Assembly (NCBI GenBank): GCA_003991915.1 | Contig: RQTK01001106.1 | Span: 95,764 to 159,763 of the forward strand | Length of the DNA: 64,000 nt | From: Elysia chlorotica | Lineage: Eukaryota > Mollusca > Gastropoda > Plakobranchidae | Reading direction: 5' to 3' | Part shown: one piece after another, positions 34,405-46,258 of the stretch | Position numbering within the stretch: the first letter of the stretch is position 1 | Layout of the letters: each line of letters starts with the position of its first letter | The notes under the pieces: generated by a model | Told to the model about the DNA's origin: nothing | The model's input: only the letters and a program-made list of their open reading frames with translations | Databases searched by the model: none | Program-made: the position numbers and the translations under genes

Positions 34405-35525
34405 GAGTTATTTTATCTGCAGTAGCTAAGAACGTGTTCTAACCACAGAGAGGACAATAAATAAGATTGATCTAGTTGAACAAAGGTGACTAAATCCAAT
34501 TATAAAAATTAAACGCAGCTTATGCAATCACGATATTTAAAGACAATTAAATACACTAAGGCACCAAATACCTTACGTCAATGTGACATAGAGAAAAGTC
34601 ACTTCTGACTGGGTACAATGATTTCTTGTTCTTGATTTAACTTATGGACATCCACGTATTATGTTTGAAATTGACTATACTCCTAACATTTACAATTTCG
34701 ATTACTATAATCTGGTTCTTGCCTTAAGAGATGAAATAATCAAATAAAAGTTTTAAAAAAACAGGAATGAGGAGCAAAATTCAATAAACAGAATATGCTT
34801 CTTTTTCTTAAATGAATAATTACTTTTTTTATGAATCTTGTAATTAACACACAATACACACTCTGAAAGAAAAAAAAGACTCAACTAATTACATTTCTTA
34901 ACCAATTTCTAATGGAGAAAGAAAAATTAACCGCGGTAACAACAGGTGCAACCGATGTGTTTCGGAAATTCCCCTAACAGGGGGAGAAACAGTGGCATTA
35001 TTTTTTGTCGTAACATGTGTATCAGAAACGTGAATAAAAGACACACAAAAGACATGTAATAAAATGGGAATAACGCACATTTATCTATATTCTTTTGAAA
35101 TAGGTCTCGGTTCTTGTCATGTACGCTTTCCTCTAATCCTTATAATTAAATTTCCTCTTTTTGTCCATTATTATTTTCGCGTTTGTTAGAAAACGTTCTC
35201 ACTATTAAAACTAATATTATGCTGTTCTTTCATTCATAGTGAAAACTCGTTCTCTTTCTTTGTTTGTGTAATGAAATAATGTTGTTGTTTCTATTTTTTT
35301 TTTATTTTTTCAAAACAAAAAATACGTATAAATGAAAAAATGAAAATAATCATAGATCTGTCCAAGACATAAACGATAAAACACACATTTCTAATGGGCT
35401 TTATCACATCATTGGCTATAGTCTCATGGGTCGCACATACCCTATTTTTGTTGGGGTCAGTTTTAGTATGAGTAATGACAGCTCACGGGAAAGTCCCACA
35501 AGCTAAACGTGTAATGTCAAAATGC
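34405..35525. repeat. segmental duplication block A', copy 2
   Basis: Direct copy of 26290-27735 lacking the GA tract and with several small deletions. It joins abruptly to inverted block C' near 35526. Confidence 0.85.
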
Positions 35526-35992
35526 AAACGGTGACTCCTTTATTTCTCAGAGTAAACGGTTAATAGAGTCTAGAAACGAAATCTCATAAATAAAGTATAT
35601 ATTGTTTTAAAGAAAACAATAATAGACTATTATCTGTAATTAGATTGTAAAAATAATTATAGATATGAATACCAAATAGAACATGTAAGAAAAAAAAACA
35701 ACTTGTAAACATTCAGACACTCTAGCAAAACTCTGTACCTCTATCTAAGTGGCATAAAACAATGTAAAGTTAGCGAACAATGATTTTTCTAGAGAAAGCC
35801 AGTAATTTAAAATGCTTAAGATGTTATTGGAAGATGAGACCTGGACCAGTCTCCGCGCCCCGTGTCCCATGTGTGTAGGTGAAGAGCTTCTAGAATTACC
35901 CCTGTCTCTTCTTTTATGCATCAAGACATCATTAGCCTATCTTGTGTCCCTCCGATAAGACTTACGTCTGTTGAATTTCTTTAGAGCTCTTA

Positions 35993-36049
35993 TGCGGACG
36001 TCACAGAAATGACTAATGGTTTAAGTACCAGGCGCCTGTGACGTCCGCA
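35993..36049. repeat. GCGGACGTC hairpin in C'
   Basis: Arms TGCGGACGTCACAG (35993-36006) and CTGTGACGTCCGCA (36036-36049), identical to those in C2. Confidence 0.9.
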
Positions 36050-36654
36050 AAACTGTTAGAACTAACCAAGTGATTCTAATAAATAAACTAAGCTTATTTG
36101 GTTTCTCTTTTTACGTAAATATGTTTTCACTTGGGTAGTTTTAGTCACTTGGGGTAGAATTCACAAACAAAACGTAGCGTACGCCTCGTCGTAACAATAC
36201 AAAAAATATGAAGGCTTACGACGAGACATAAGCTACGTCATGTTTGTGCGTTCTACCCTTTTGCTTGTACTTAGTGAGGCCTCGCCACCGACTAATCAGA
36301 TTACATATTTTATAGCGATGCAAAAAAAAAACAACTATTGGGTAAGCTAAAAAACAAAACAATTAATTAACTTAAGCGGACCTTTCCTTGCTGCAAAACA
36401 CTAGTTATTGCTCATCTCAAAGTCGAGTGTGCCTTAACACATAATTATTGGCTACATTGTGTGTCACAATTGTAGATGTTTAATTAATCTTTATGTTGTA
36501 GTTGTTGTTATTGTAGCACCTAATATCCCATTTGGACATTTGGTATTCATTAGCATTTTGCATTAACCATTGATTGTTCCCCTATCCTTAATCTAAGTGA
36601 GACAGAGAGAGAGGGATAGAGAGAGAGAGAGATAGAGAGAGAGTGAGAGAGAGA

Positions 36655-36778
36655 GAAAGAGTGAGTGAGTTTGCTTTACGGCACGTCAGCACAGTAACGG
36701 CTATGTTGTGCCCATGATGTCCTAAACCAGTTAATGCATTATACTAGTAGCAACGGTGATTCCTTTATCTCTCTGAGT
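36655..36778 (-). mobile_element. S2 repeat
   Basis: Reverse complement of the copy at 30140-30262: GAGTGAGTTTGCTTTACGGC to GTGATTCCTTTATCTCTCTG. Confidence 0.8.
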
Positions 36779-36942
36779 AGTAAAAACATAAAAATGAGGC
36801 GTAAACAGTTTGTTCAAAAGTAAAGGATATGTACAGTGGTTTAAAGGATACATGTGTAGGATTATCACAGTTAAATTTTATTATATATACCAATGTCCTT
36901 CAGTAAATAAATTTTTTTATGCTCTCTAGTGACTTGGAAGCC

Positions 36943-36946
<4 letters not shown>

Positions 36947-37021
<75 letters not shown>
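36947..37021. repeat. (GA)n microsatellite
   Basis: Pure GA tract inside C'. Confidence 0.95.
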
Positions 37022-37022
<1 letters not shown>

Positions 37023-37025
37023 GAA

Positions 37026-37290
37026 CAATTTGAACACAGATTAACTTTACCAATACTTACACCCCAAACACTGTAGATTCTACGTTTCAACTTTTTAATT
37101 GAGTCAATAGTGGAAAATAACAACAAAGCTCTTACGATTCGGTATTGTTTTACTATCTGACCCTTAAGATAGTCGTTAAAAATAAAATAAAAAGTCATTT
37201 TGGGGGTTGTGTGTTATTTCTTCGTTGTTGTTTTTTTTTTTAATTATTTTTATGTTGCTAAAATCTATAGCATATACATTTCAGTTCTAT
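37026..37290. repeat. block B', inverted copy of B
   Basis: Reverse complement of about 27830-28140, diverged. It ends near TATACATTTCAGTTCTATTT. Confidence 0.8.
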
Positions 37291-39356
37291 TTCACTCTCT
37301 TTTGTTCTCCGTTCATCATGTCTTCACTATCATGAGGCACAATATACCGCTATAGTATAGTGCTTTGTTCTCTCTATAGTAGAAAGGTAATGAAAGAAAA
37401 ACATAATATTCTCTAGGTGCTAAAAATAGAAAGTTTAAAAAAGTATGTTTGTGAGCCGTTTCAGTATTTTCCCACTTCTGTGAAGACTTTAAGTTTAAAA
37501 ATTCCGACCAGGGTTACGCTACTTCAGAAAAATTAAAACTACTTCACCTGTTCTAAGTAGTACTTCTGTCACATGTACTGAAACCCTCACGCTCTTTGCA
37601 ATTGTCATAGTTTTCATTAACAGTATTTCTCTTCGTGATCTAAGGTTCTTTATGAAAGCTTTCATTTCCGTTCTATAAAGGGTAGTTTTTAATTTTATCA
37701 TCCTCTCAATCAATCTTGTCGAGGTCAAATAGCTGATTAATGTTTTTCCACGTATTTCAATAGATTTGACCTTTCTACAAACATATCTTTGTTTATTACC
37801 TTTTCCAAATGTAATTGATATGATGGTCAGTTTGAAAAAGAAAACTAAACACCCCCCCCCTTCCTTAGTTTAATATCCAGTGGTGTTTTATTGTAACGCA
37901 TGTAAATTGAAAACTACACAACAAGAAATTGTGCTCTCTGTAGAGGGAGGGAGAGAATTCTCTCCCTCTCTCCGGGTTCAACGTCTCCTAGGTTCCCCTG
38001 GGGGATCCTATACGGCGATAGAGAAATTGTGTATCCATTTACAGGCTCTTTTGTTAGATTGTCCTCATTATAACCCTACAGGCAAAATATTCGCTTTTTG
38101 TATCTAAAAAGCTTAATAATTTTTTATAATGTAGATGCTACGGTCGCAGTTACATTAATTTCATACTGAATCAAAATTAATCAGTCAAATATCGTAATGT
38201 AGGTAGAAGGAGTCAGATTTTCAGAACAAATATTTTACGGGGAAATAGTTATCACGTTTTTCTTTCTTACAGTGCAATTTCAGAAGCTACTCCAATTTAA
38301 AGTTTCTTCAAATTTATTTATATTTCAAATCTTGTAAATGCACGTAAGTATAAGGAAAAAATGCATGGCAAAATTCATGGTGAAATGTGGAAAAGACAAA
38401 AAAATTATAATTCATCTGCCCCAAGATTGTCAAAACTATTACTTTTCCGATTGTTGACAAGTCCGTTTAAACTTTTTTGTGGATAAAGAACATTAATGGT
38501 TAAATATGCAGAGACAACATTTTTTACGTCAAATGCCAATGTATCGTCACAGATACACTGAATCTACTTGCTGCTTAAACTTTGATTTATTTTCTCCGGG
38601 CCGATGAAAAAATCCCGGAATGAAAAGAAAGCGAAGTGTGAAAGCATTTTAAATCGCTGTATTTTCTATTGTTTTTTTTTTTTATTTTATCTCAACAACA
38701 AGCGTTCTTCTAGGATAAAGAACAAGAGATTACTTCTGGCAGAGCGTTAAAATCAGCCCCAGTTAAAAAAAAGTATATAAAACAAAACAAAACCCAAGGG
38801 AAGGCAACTCTGCTTGTAATCTGTGATTTTTAGACCCCATTTTGTCTCAACCGGTTCCAATTTCTGTCTGCTTTAGCGATTTATCAAGATCGATTTTCTT
38901 CCCTTTTTGTCCCCGTTTGATCATTATTTGCTTCTTGGTATTGATATCGCCCCCGTGCTTCTTGCATGTCGCATTTATTTTATTGAGGTTTAACGTTTTA
39001 TTTCTATTCTCTATTTCCCAAGGCCCTTTGATTTCTTTTAAAAATGGCTATTGAAACAAAAATAAAGGTACAGTTTAAGGCGGTGAAAGCATATATTATG
39101 CACAATTTAAATTAAAGTTGTGAAAAAAGTAAACGGTGGGAGTTTTAAAATATAGTTTTTCTACATGCTATGTGCATCAATAGCACAGTGCACATGCTTT
39201 AGATACGAAATCGAAAAGAAAATTGTTTAAAAAGAGAGTACAGATTATAAAGTAACAAAAAAAAAAAGAAAATGAAAGAAGCAAATAGAAAAAAAAACCT
39301 GAAAAAAAACACAACCAAAACAACAGTCCATTTTTTACGTTCGCAGAATTATATTA
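37291..39356. other. spacer with short repeats, no gene
   Basis: GTATAGTGCTTTGTTCTCTC through AAAACATAATATTC (about 37356-37412) is a direct copy of 29855-29909. A C-run is at 37851-37860. At 37966-38025 GGGTTCAACGTCTCCTAGGT and GGGGATCCTATACGGCGATA form a short dispersed repeat also seen near 43010, 52485 and 53675. Nothing coding was recognised. Confidence 0.5.
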
Positions 39357-40942
39357 ATTATAGTATTTTAGTGGAGAAAAACTTCCACATATTTCAAAAA
39401 CCAGCCACAGAAATACGAAGACTAGCATCGCTGCACCGGGAGTTATGAAATTCTCTAATTCGAAAACAACTCATGCAATATTCAAGCCACAGGCAGAATC
39501 GTCTTCACGCTCAGTGTTACTAGTTTTCTTTTTTAATCCATGGCATTTTGTTTTCTTTGTCTTGCTACACCAATTCCAACCACTCCTCTACTTACCTGAT
39601 GGAGCAGATAAACTCATTTTTTGAGAAGCTTCAGATGTTAGAGTAAAGCTGATTTAAAAAATAGCGTGCAAAAAACAAACGGTGTTGAAATTCCAATATC
39701 ACTTTCCATTTTAAGACGTTTTAATTTTTTTGTTTTGTTATTACGATCTGCTTGAATCAGAGAATACCAGGCGCCACTTTCAATATGCGTAGGCCGAAAC
39801 AGTAGAGAAAAAGTATCATAATAAATATAGTTTTACTTTACTTAACTTTACTTTCCAAGGATGATACCAATATAATGAGTGCACATAGCTATGCTTTTTA
39901 TATTTAATTAGCAATACTTGATATATTCTAAAGAGTTGTAACTTGTTTTAATATATTATTGCATATATGAAAATCTTCAACAGATGATATCAATTTGAAA
40001 TGAGTTCGACTCTGAAACACAGCGTAAATTTTACATAAGAGTCACGTTTGGTGCGTTATAAAGCCTTTTACAATTTAACAAAGTAAAAGAAGTTTTTTTT
40101 TTTTTCAGATAGTTTATTTTTAAAGTCGTATAAAGAGCACTTCTCTCGCACTTTACAATTTCCGAAGTTCCCAAAGGAAAATCATAATAGTGACACTGTT
40201 ACAGTGGTTTACGGGTCTTAATAAAAAATATATTAGCACAAGATAAAACTGTAGTTTAAAAGAATCTACACATTATAGTATACAGCTAAAATGTATATCT
40301 GTTTGACATATACAAATTAAAAGTTTCTTATTTGTGCTACAAAATATTTAAGGGAATTTCTCAGTACCCACCGTTTGTAGGCTACTGTAGCCTCTTTGAC
40401 AGAGTCGTAAGAATGTCACAGTAAGGTTGTAACTCGTCTTATGTAGTTTTATTCCTACTCTAAAGACGAACTGTAAACTATCGCGTCATTATATCTAACT
40501 TAAGAGCGCTTTACTCAATAGCTACATGCTCTCCTATAAATGTCGATCGATCCAGCAGGTATCTAGATCGAATTCTAGTAAATTTTCAAATGTTACCTTA
40601 GGTTACATACGTATATATAAAAAAAAAGATACTGGGGATTCGTCAGCTGCCTATTAAAACTATTTTTTTCTAAAATTTATAACAACGATTCCTACTTTTC
40701 TGCGGTTATGTTGATCCTAGCTTCTTTTTAAAACTTGGAGAAACACTGTGCAATTATTCCGTTATAACTACGTGTGATCAAAAATAATTATTAAAAAAAA
40801 AAACAGAATTACTAATATAGCTACCTTTCGGAGATTATTGATTCCTTTTTACTTCACTTTAAAACGTATAAAACGTTATGTAGGGAATCCTTGACCCAAA
40901 CATTCTTGATATTTTACCGAGTCAAGTGTCAGTGGAATCAAG

Positions 40943-41152
40943 ATGTCGACAGCCTTCAGCCGGAAACGGATGCCTTTCAAAATGCCAATTATTTCAGTTC
41001 AGCCTCGTTTGGGACTCTTTAACACCGTCTCAAAGGATTATGCTTCTTTGTCGGTCTCCATTCAAAAACGGAGGAGTAAAGGAGCAACCTGTGTCGTCGT
41101 GTTTTTTTTTTCTTGTTCTAAATTTCAGGTAAAAATTTGGTTATTTTTCTAG
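40943..41152 (+). CDS. short ORF, second copy
   Basis: Encodes the same 69-residue protein as 32488-32697, with one synonymous change. The upstream TATA-like motif (about 40864) and the CAG|GTAAAA downstream are also retained. The function is unknown, and the ORF could be an uncoded bystander of a young duplication. Confidence 0.2.
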   Translation: MSTAFSRKRMPFKMPIISVQPRLGLFNTVSKDYASLSVSIQKRRSKGATCVVVFFFSCSKFQVKIWLFF

Positions 41153-41257
41153 TTCTCAAGCGAAGACTTGAAATGGTCATTGTTTTTAACAGTGAAATAT
41201 TGAAAAACATGGTTAGCCTGTTGATATTTTATAATGTGAATGTCGCAGTAGAGCTTG

Positions 41258-41387
41258 GTTATCAATATGCAAGGCACAAAAACTGATTTTTAATATAGGT
41301 ATAGTGCAGCTCTAAGAATCGTTTTGTATTCTTAGAGCTGCACTATACCTATTTTAAAACTTTTTTGTGCCTTGCATATTGATAACC
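41258..41387. repeat. long foldback in D'
   Basis: The core arms 41295-41319 and 41328-41352 are perfect over 25 bp around an 8-base loop. The outer arms GGTTATCAATATGCAAGGCA and TGCCTTGCATATTGATAACC are perfect too. Confidence 0.9.
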
Positions 41388-41631
41388 TGTTTATATGCCT
41401 GTTAACAGTGCATGATAATTGAGATATTTCCCATAGGAATGCATACTTATGATTATTATTATTAAGATGTAAAAGTTGTTGGAACACTTAGTTTTTTATC
41501 TTTATCCATCGCAGCACTTAAAATGTATTTACTTCATATTCAGACCCAAGAAATCAAACAAACATGTCTCTAACTCCGTTATTTTTTTTATAACCACACG
41601 CCGGAGTAGTAATATTAGCTACCGGTCCATG

Positions 41632-41828
41632 GCTTTCCTACATCTCCTCTTCTCCTCCTCCATCTTCTTGTCTCCTCCTCCTCTTTCTCTATCCCCTCTC
41701 CCTTCCTCCTCCTCGATCTTCTTGTCTCCTCCTCCTCTCCTGCTCCTCTTTCTCTATCCCCTCTCCCCTCCCCTTTCTCCATTTTCTTGTCTTCTCCTCC
41801 TCGTCGTCCTCCTCCTCCCGCGTTTTCC
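41632..41828. repeat. CTC/CTT-rich minisatellite, D' copy
   Basis: Same array as 33175-33370, in the second D copy. Confidence 0.85.
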
Positions 41829-42382
41829 ATGGTCATTTATATTATGTCCAAAGTGACTTCCAGAGAGACCCTACTTTATCGATCTTGGTCAGGCAGAAAG
41901 CGAGATCTTAGTCAACACTTCAACACTCCACTGACTGACAAAGTGTCCTTCCCTGTTTCACGCCCAGAATACTGCTTGATTTGAAGGATTTATGGACCTA
42001 CATGTTTTATCTATCCTTCCCATTTTGGTTCTATATTCGTGTTCTTCATCTCATCTTTTCAATCAGCATTTTGTACCGTGAATGGGGTCGTGCACATTTT
42101 AAACATTTACTACAACTGTACACTTTTACAGTAAAAATGCATAAAAACAAATGACTTGTTACAACTTTTTTAGCGGTCACGAGTCTATTTTAAGAGCCTA
42201 ACTAAATAATATGTGTTTCGGTGACAGTTTCTGTCAGTTTCTGTGTTTTATTTAGGTTGTCTGTCTAACTGCACGACTATCTGCTTACTTTATGTGTGTG
42301 TCCATTTTTCTATTAACACCCTACGCCAACCTATCCGCCAACCTATCCGCCAACCTATCCGCCAACCTATCCGCCACCCTAT

Positions 42383-42705
42383 NNNNNNNNNNNNNNNNNN
42401 NNNNNNNNNNNNNNNNNNNNNNNNNNNNNNNNNNNNNNNNNNNNNNNNNNNNNNNNNNNNNNNNNNNNNNNNNNNNNNNNNNNNNNNNNNNNNNNNNNNN
42501 NNNNNNNNNNNNNNNNNNNNNNNNNNNNNNNNNNNNNNNNNNNNNNNNNNNNNNNNNNNNNNNNNNNNNNNNNNNNNNNNNNNNNNNNNNNNNNNNNNNN
42601 NNNNNNNNNNNNNNNNNNNNNNNNNNNNNNNNNNNNNNNNNNNNNNNNNNNNNNNNNNNNNNNNNNNNNNNNNNNNNNNNNNNNNNNNNNNNNNNNNNNN
42701 NNNNN
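42383..42705. other. assembly gap (323 N)
   Basis: A run of 323 N. The left edge is the 12-base minisatellite and the right edge is a repeat fragment. Open frames spanning it are artefacts. Confidence 1.
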
Positions 42706-42775
42706 TGACTCCTGGGAGACCGACAAGGGTGATCACTGCGGCGAAAGCGAATCTTCTTTCGTCAAAGGCGTAATG
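42706..42775 (-). repeat. fragment of repeat family E
   Basis: On the minus strand, CGCCGCAGTGATCACCCTTG, then TCGGTCTCCCAGGAGTCA resembles the CGCAGTGATCGCCTTTGTCT core of the 59-62 kb array. It is cut off by the N gap. Confidence 0.55.
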
Positions 42776-43374
42776 TCTTATAACGATTAACTCCCTTTAT
42801 TATTATAATTATTATTACTTCTGTTCAGTTTTCTACACATCATTTTATATTCTATTTTCTCAGTCTTGCAGATATTACATTGTTTCAGTATTCTACCCTA
42901 TACCTCCGTTCTGTCTTCTTAGCAAGTAAACTTTCTTTAATGTCCTCGGGACTTTAAGATAAATACGATCTTACTGAGTGTCTGTCTATATGTTTAACTT
43001 TCTTTGGGTTTAACGTCTCCTAAATTTAGTTGGAGATTCTACACTGAGATACACACACTCTCTTTAGTGCCTTGAATCCTTTTTTAAGTATCATTGTTTA
43101 TTCTTGTATAATGCCATGTTTTCTGATACTGAAGAAATAGGATTAAAATTAATGTTATTAGAAATAAACTAGATTTAATTCATGAAGTTGTATTTTTTTT
43201 TTATCAGTTTTTATTTTAAGAAGTCACCTTATATTTCGATAATTCACTGTTTCTGTTTCAAAAGGTTATTTTTTAAACATTTTTAACATAAGAATATCTT
43301 GTGGGTTTACGATCCGAGTTTTAAAACATCCAACTTTAGTTCATTTTCCATTTCTACCTAACCTCACCAAGTTG
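42776..43374. other. AT-rich spacer
   Basis: Nothing recognised except GTTTAACGTCTCCTAAATTT near 43008, a possible member of the short repeat noted at 37966. Confidence 0.4.
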
Positions 43375-43640
43375 GGATATCTCAAGGTATTAATCAAGCG
43401 ACTGATGGTGGGTCTTTGGGAAGACAAGTTCCCGTTATTTTCTGAAATGACTCCCTCACAAGAAAATTCAAGTTCAGGCTTGTCCATTAACCTTAACAGT
43501 AAATCAAGGCCTGGAATCGTATCAAACAAATCTGGCAGTCAATCGCTGGGCGAGGAGCACACAGAATTGATCAATCAGATTTCGCCAGCGAAGAGCTAGT
43601 CAGTGGCAGGTCGAGATAAGGGAAGACTTTGGAAGATGGT
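43375..43640 (+). repeat. dispersed repeat R4, copy 1
   Basis: TTTTCTGAAATGACTCCCTC, ACAAGAAAATTCAAGTTCAG, GCTTGTCCATTAACCTTAAC and TCAGATTTCGCCAGCGA recur with changes at 44035-44290, partly at 56700-56800, and inverted at 58090-58180. The open frame through it is not shared by the other copies. Confidence 0.75.
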
Positions 43641-43784
43641 ATGGTCACTGAAGATAGCTCGCCGTGTATATATTAGAAAAAGACAGAGTAACATACGATT
43701 GTTTGTATGTGTGTCTCTCTTTCTTTATTATTCAAACCATTGCCTCTTTAAGTGCATCTCTTTCTGTCTCCCTCATACCTGTGT

Positions 43785-43793
43785 CTCTATCAT

Positions 43794-43849
<56 letters not shown>

Positions 43850-43850
43850 A
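43785..43850. repeat. (CT)n microsatellite
   Basis: Nearly pure CT tract. The flank 43641-43784 is pyrimidine-rich and unremarkable. Confidence 0.95.
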
Positions 43851-44034
43851 CCCTCTTAGTAAAATGTCAACTAGGAAATCCTCTTCGGCGAAACATAAAC
43901 TCTCTGGTTTCTCCATTCCTTCTTTATAGTACACATCTGTTCTCATGTTATTAAGTATAATGCCTTACTTAAAAGAAGTTTTAAACTAAGAAATCTAAAA
44001 TTTTACATGTTTTGAAAAAATCCATGGATTGATC

Positions 44035-44290
44035 AGCCCACTTGGGGAGGGGAGGTGGTGGGAGGGGGAAGGGGAGGTAAACGATACCACCTCCAATCTT
44101 CTGAAATGACTTTCTCAGAAGAAAATTAAAGTTCAAGCTTGCCTATTAATCTTGTGAGTAAAGTAAGGCCTGAAAGCCTTATCAAACAAGCCTGTCAGTC
44201 AATTGATTGGCAGAGAGGAGACATAATGGACATGTCAGATTTCGCTAGCGATGAGCATGAGATATTCAGGGAAGGTCGAGAGGGGAGATG
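44035..44290 (+). repeat. dispersed repeat R4, copy 2
   Basis: TTCTGAAATGACTTTCTCAG, AAGAAAATTAAAGTTCAAGC, TTGCCTATTAATCTTGTGAG and TCAGATTTCGCTAGCGATGA. It lies 660 bases after copy 1 in the same orientation. Confidence 0.75.
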
Positions 44291-44394
44291 ACTCTGTAAA
44301 CACGATCATTCACTATTTTTTAAAATCTCCTGCGATCTATCCCTCTCCTCTCGATTTTCTCCCTTTCTTTGCCTCTTTCGATTTATATGTGTAT

Positions 44395-44431
44395 CTCTCT
44401 CTCTCACTCTCTCTCTCTCTCTCTCTCTCTC
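44395..44431. repeat. (CT)n microsatellite
   Basis: CT tract abutting the 5' end of a SINE. Confidence 0.9.
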
Positions 44432-44432
44432 G

Positions 44433-44645
44433 GGGGTCGCGGTGGCCCTGGGGTAGAACATCGGCTTCCAACGCAAAAGCTCCAGGTTCGAGCCCTGGCG
44501 ATTGCGCTCGCTACTGTCAGTTTAATGTCTCGAGTGCCAGTTTAATGTCTCGAGTGTGGCAGCACATAAAACTGTCAGACGTCAGTCTTGGGGCCCGTCC
44601 ACAAAAAAGTCTTTAAAGTGCTGAACCAACTCAACAACAACTCTC
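44433..44645 (+). mobile_element. S1 SINE with intact tRNA-like promoter
   Basis: This is the best-preserved head in the window. GGGTAGAACATCGGCTTCCA follows a box A-like TGGCCCTGGGGTAGAAC, and box B is GGTTCGAGCCC at 44485-44495. The body is shortened, with CAGTTTAATGTCTCGAGTG duplicated in tandem. The 3' half follows: GGCAGCACATAAAACTGTCA, TTGGGGCCCGTCCACAAAAA, and a tail ACCAACTCAACAACAACTC. Confidence 0.85.
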
Positions 44646-45407
44646 TTTCTTTCTCTCTCTATCTCTCCCTCTCTCTCTCTGTCTGCGCGCTAGGCAGAGA
44701 GGTTTCAATATGGCTGCTCCACATTATACCTTTGAAGATGGAGACTCGATCTGGGAGGGTGTCATGGCGATATGGGACAAATATTGCTTTATGATTCTTA
44801 CCATAACTCATACAAGAAACATGTTTTGAATAGGTTATAGAGTCACTGGACGTTGGTAATGGTTCTACTCCCGATCCCTCTGGCATTTCATAAATGAAGG
44901 AATGTAGAAAGTAAGAGTTTTTTTTCCGTCTCACTTTGTTTAATAAGTTGTGTCCATGCTCAATGTAAGCTGCATCCTTAATACTTTTGCCTTTTTATGG
45001 TGATTTCCATTTGTCCAACAACAAACAAATTCTCTTCCTAAAATTAATATGGTCTTTACTTTATAAAACCAACCGATTGAAGTTTCTCCTTTATCCTTAA
45101 ACTAGAGTGAAGTGACAAATGGCAAGAGCAATTTAATACAGACGCAAATTTAAATAGAGATATTTTTTCTCTTTTTTATGCTTGTATGTTTATCCGGATA
45201 ATCGATTGCGGCAACATATACATAGATCTACATAGTTATACGAAGATCAAATAATGAAAATGTTACACCATTGAGATGAGATAGGGCAAAACATGTGTCA
45301 GCCTTTCGCATTATACTGACAGAAGTTCTACTGACACTAGTGACATTGACTTTAGCAGGAAGGAAATAGAGCGACTGATCCGGGGGGGGGGGGGGGGTGG
45401 GTAAACT
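44646..45407. other. CT tract then AT-rich spacer
   Basis: A (CT)n tract at 44646-44683. Nothing was recognised afterwards, until a G-run at 45381-45397. Confidence 0.5.
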
Positions 45408-45600
45408 GGCGCAAGTGGTAGAGCTTTAGTCTACTAATCACTATGTCCCTGGTGCAATAGTCACGATTAGTTGAAACTTTTATGTGTCCCACTTCGTAAC
45501 CTTCAACAGGTTGGATCGGTGTTATTATAAATGTTGTCGGCTGGTACCGGAGTCCAGGTCTTCTCGCACCATCTAAATGTAGCAGCACAACAATAGCAAT
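45408..45600 (+). mobile_element. SINE with 11.7-kb-type tRNA-like head
   Basis: AACTGGCGCAAGTGGTAGAG is a box A-like start. Box B is decayed (GGTGCAATAGTC). GTTGGATCGGTGTTATTATA is the body. The 3' part is degenerate. Confidence 0.6.
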
Positions 45601-45959
45601 ACGTTAGCCTTTGCATCTGCACACGATGTAGCAATGTTCCTGGGGTTATACGTTACGAAGTAATCTTGAACTCAAAAGCAATAATCTCTCTCATATTATA
45701 TTTCAGCTGTATGCTAACGATTTAAAATAACTATGCTACTGATCCTAAGGTATCACTATGACAGAGACAGAAAAACAATAGCAGATCTACTGAAACAATA
45801 AAATTATTGTCAGCCAGATAATTATGGCGATGAGAGACTGTCTCTCTACCTCTGTCTGTTTCGTTGTTTTCTTGTCTCTCTGTCTCTGTAACTGTCACTG
45901 CTTAGATATTTCTCTCCGCCTCTATTCTATGTGTCACAGTCGCATTTTTCTCTGACTTA
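45601..45959. other. spacer
   Basis: Nothing recognised. The last 120 bases are CT-rich. Confidence 0.4.
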
Positions 45960-46258
45960 GTTTGTCATCCCTGTACGTTTGCCAGAAAATGTCTTTATTT
46001 TTTGTCTCTGTCTCTCTGTGTCCATATCTTTGCTTGATTGCTTTCTATGTTTCTATCCACCTCTTACTGTTCCTGTGTCTTGCTGTCTGCCTGTCTGTCA
46101 GTTTGTATTCATTGCCTCTGTCTCCTTTGTTTGACTGTCTCACACTCTCTGTTACTTCAGCTTTTTTACATAACTAGAAAAACTTTCGTCCCTTCGATGA
46201 CACTTGGGATTGGGGTTTTAAATGGTTATTTTGCGGACGTCACAGAAATGATAGCATT
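45960..46258. repeat. duplicated CT-rich segment, copy 1
   Basis: AATGTCTTTATTTTTTGTCT through CCTTCGATGACACTTGGGAT, to TTTGCGGACGTCACAGAAAT, matches 46890-47180. Only the left arm of the GCGGACGTC hairpin is present at its right end. Confidence 0.85.

Larger units (their letters stand above)
35526..37025. repeat. block C', inverted copy of C2 plus the C1 3' extension
   Basis: The interval 35526-35880 is the reverse complement of the C1 extension (29220-29590). The rest is a near-identical reverse complement of C2 (29907-31015). It contains inverted copies of the foldbacks (36151-36258; hairpin 35993-36049) and of an S2 repeat. Confidence 0.9.
39357..42382. repeat. segmental duplication block D', copy 2
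   Basis: Direct copy of 31016-33929. The near-identical portions are about 39357-39940 and 40815-42382. The middle is diverged and slightly longer. It ends in the 12-base minisatellite at an N gap. Confidence 0.9.

Noticed and set aside
42243..42773. Four open frames across the N gap
   Set aside because: They are open only because N codons cannot be stops; the flanks are a minisatellite and a repeat fragment.
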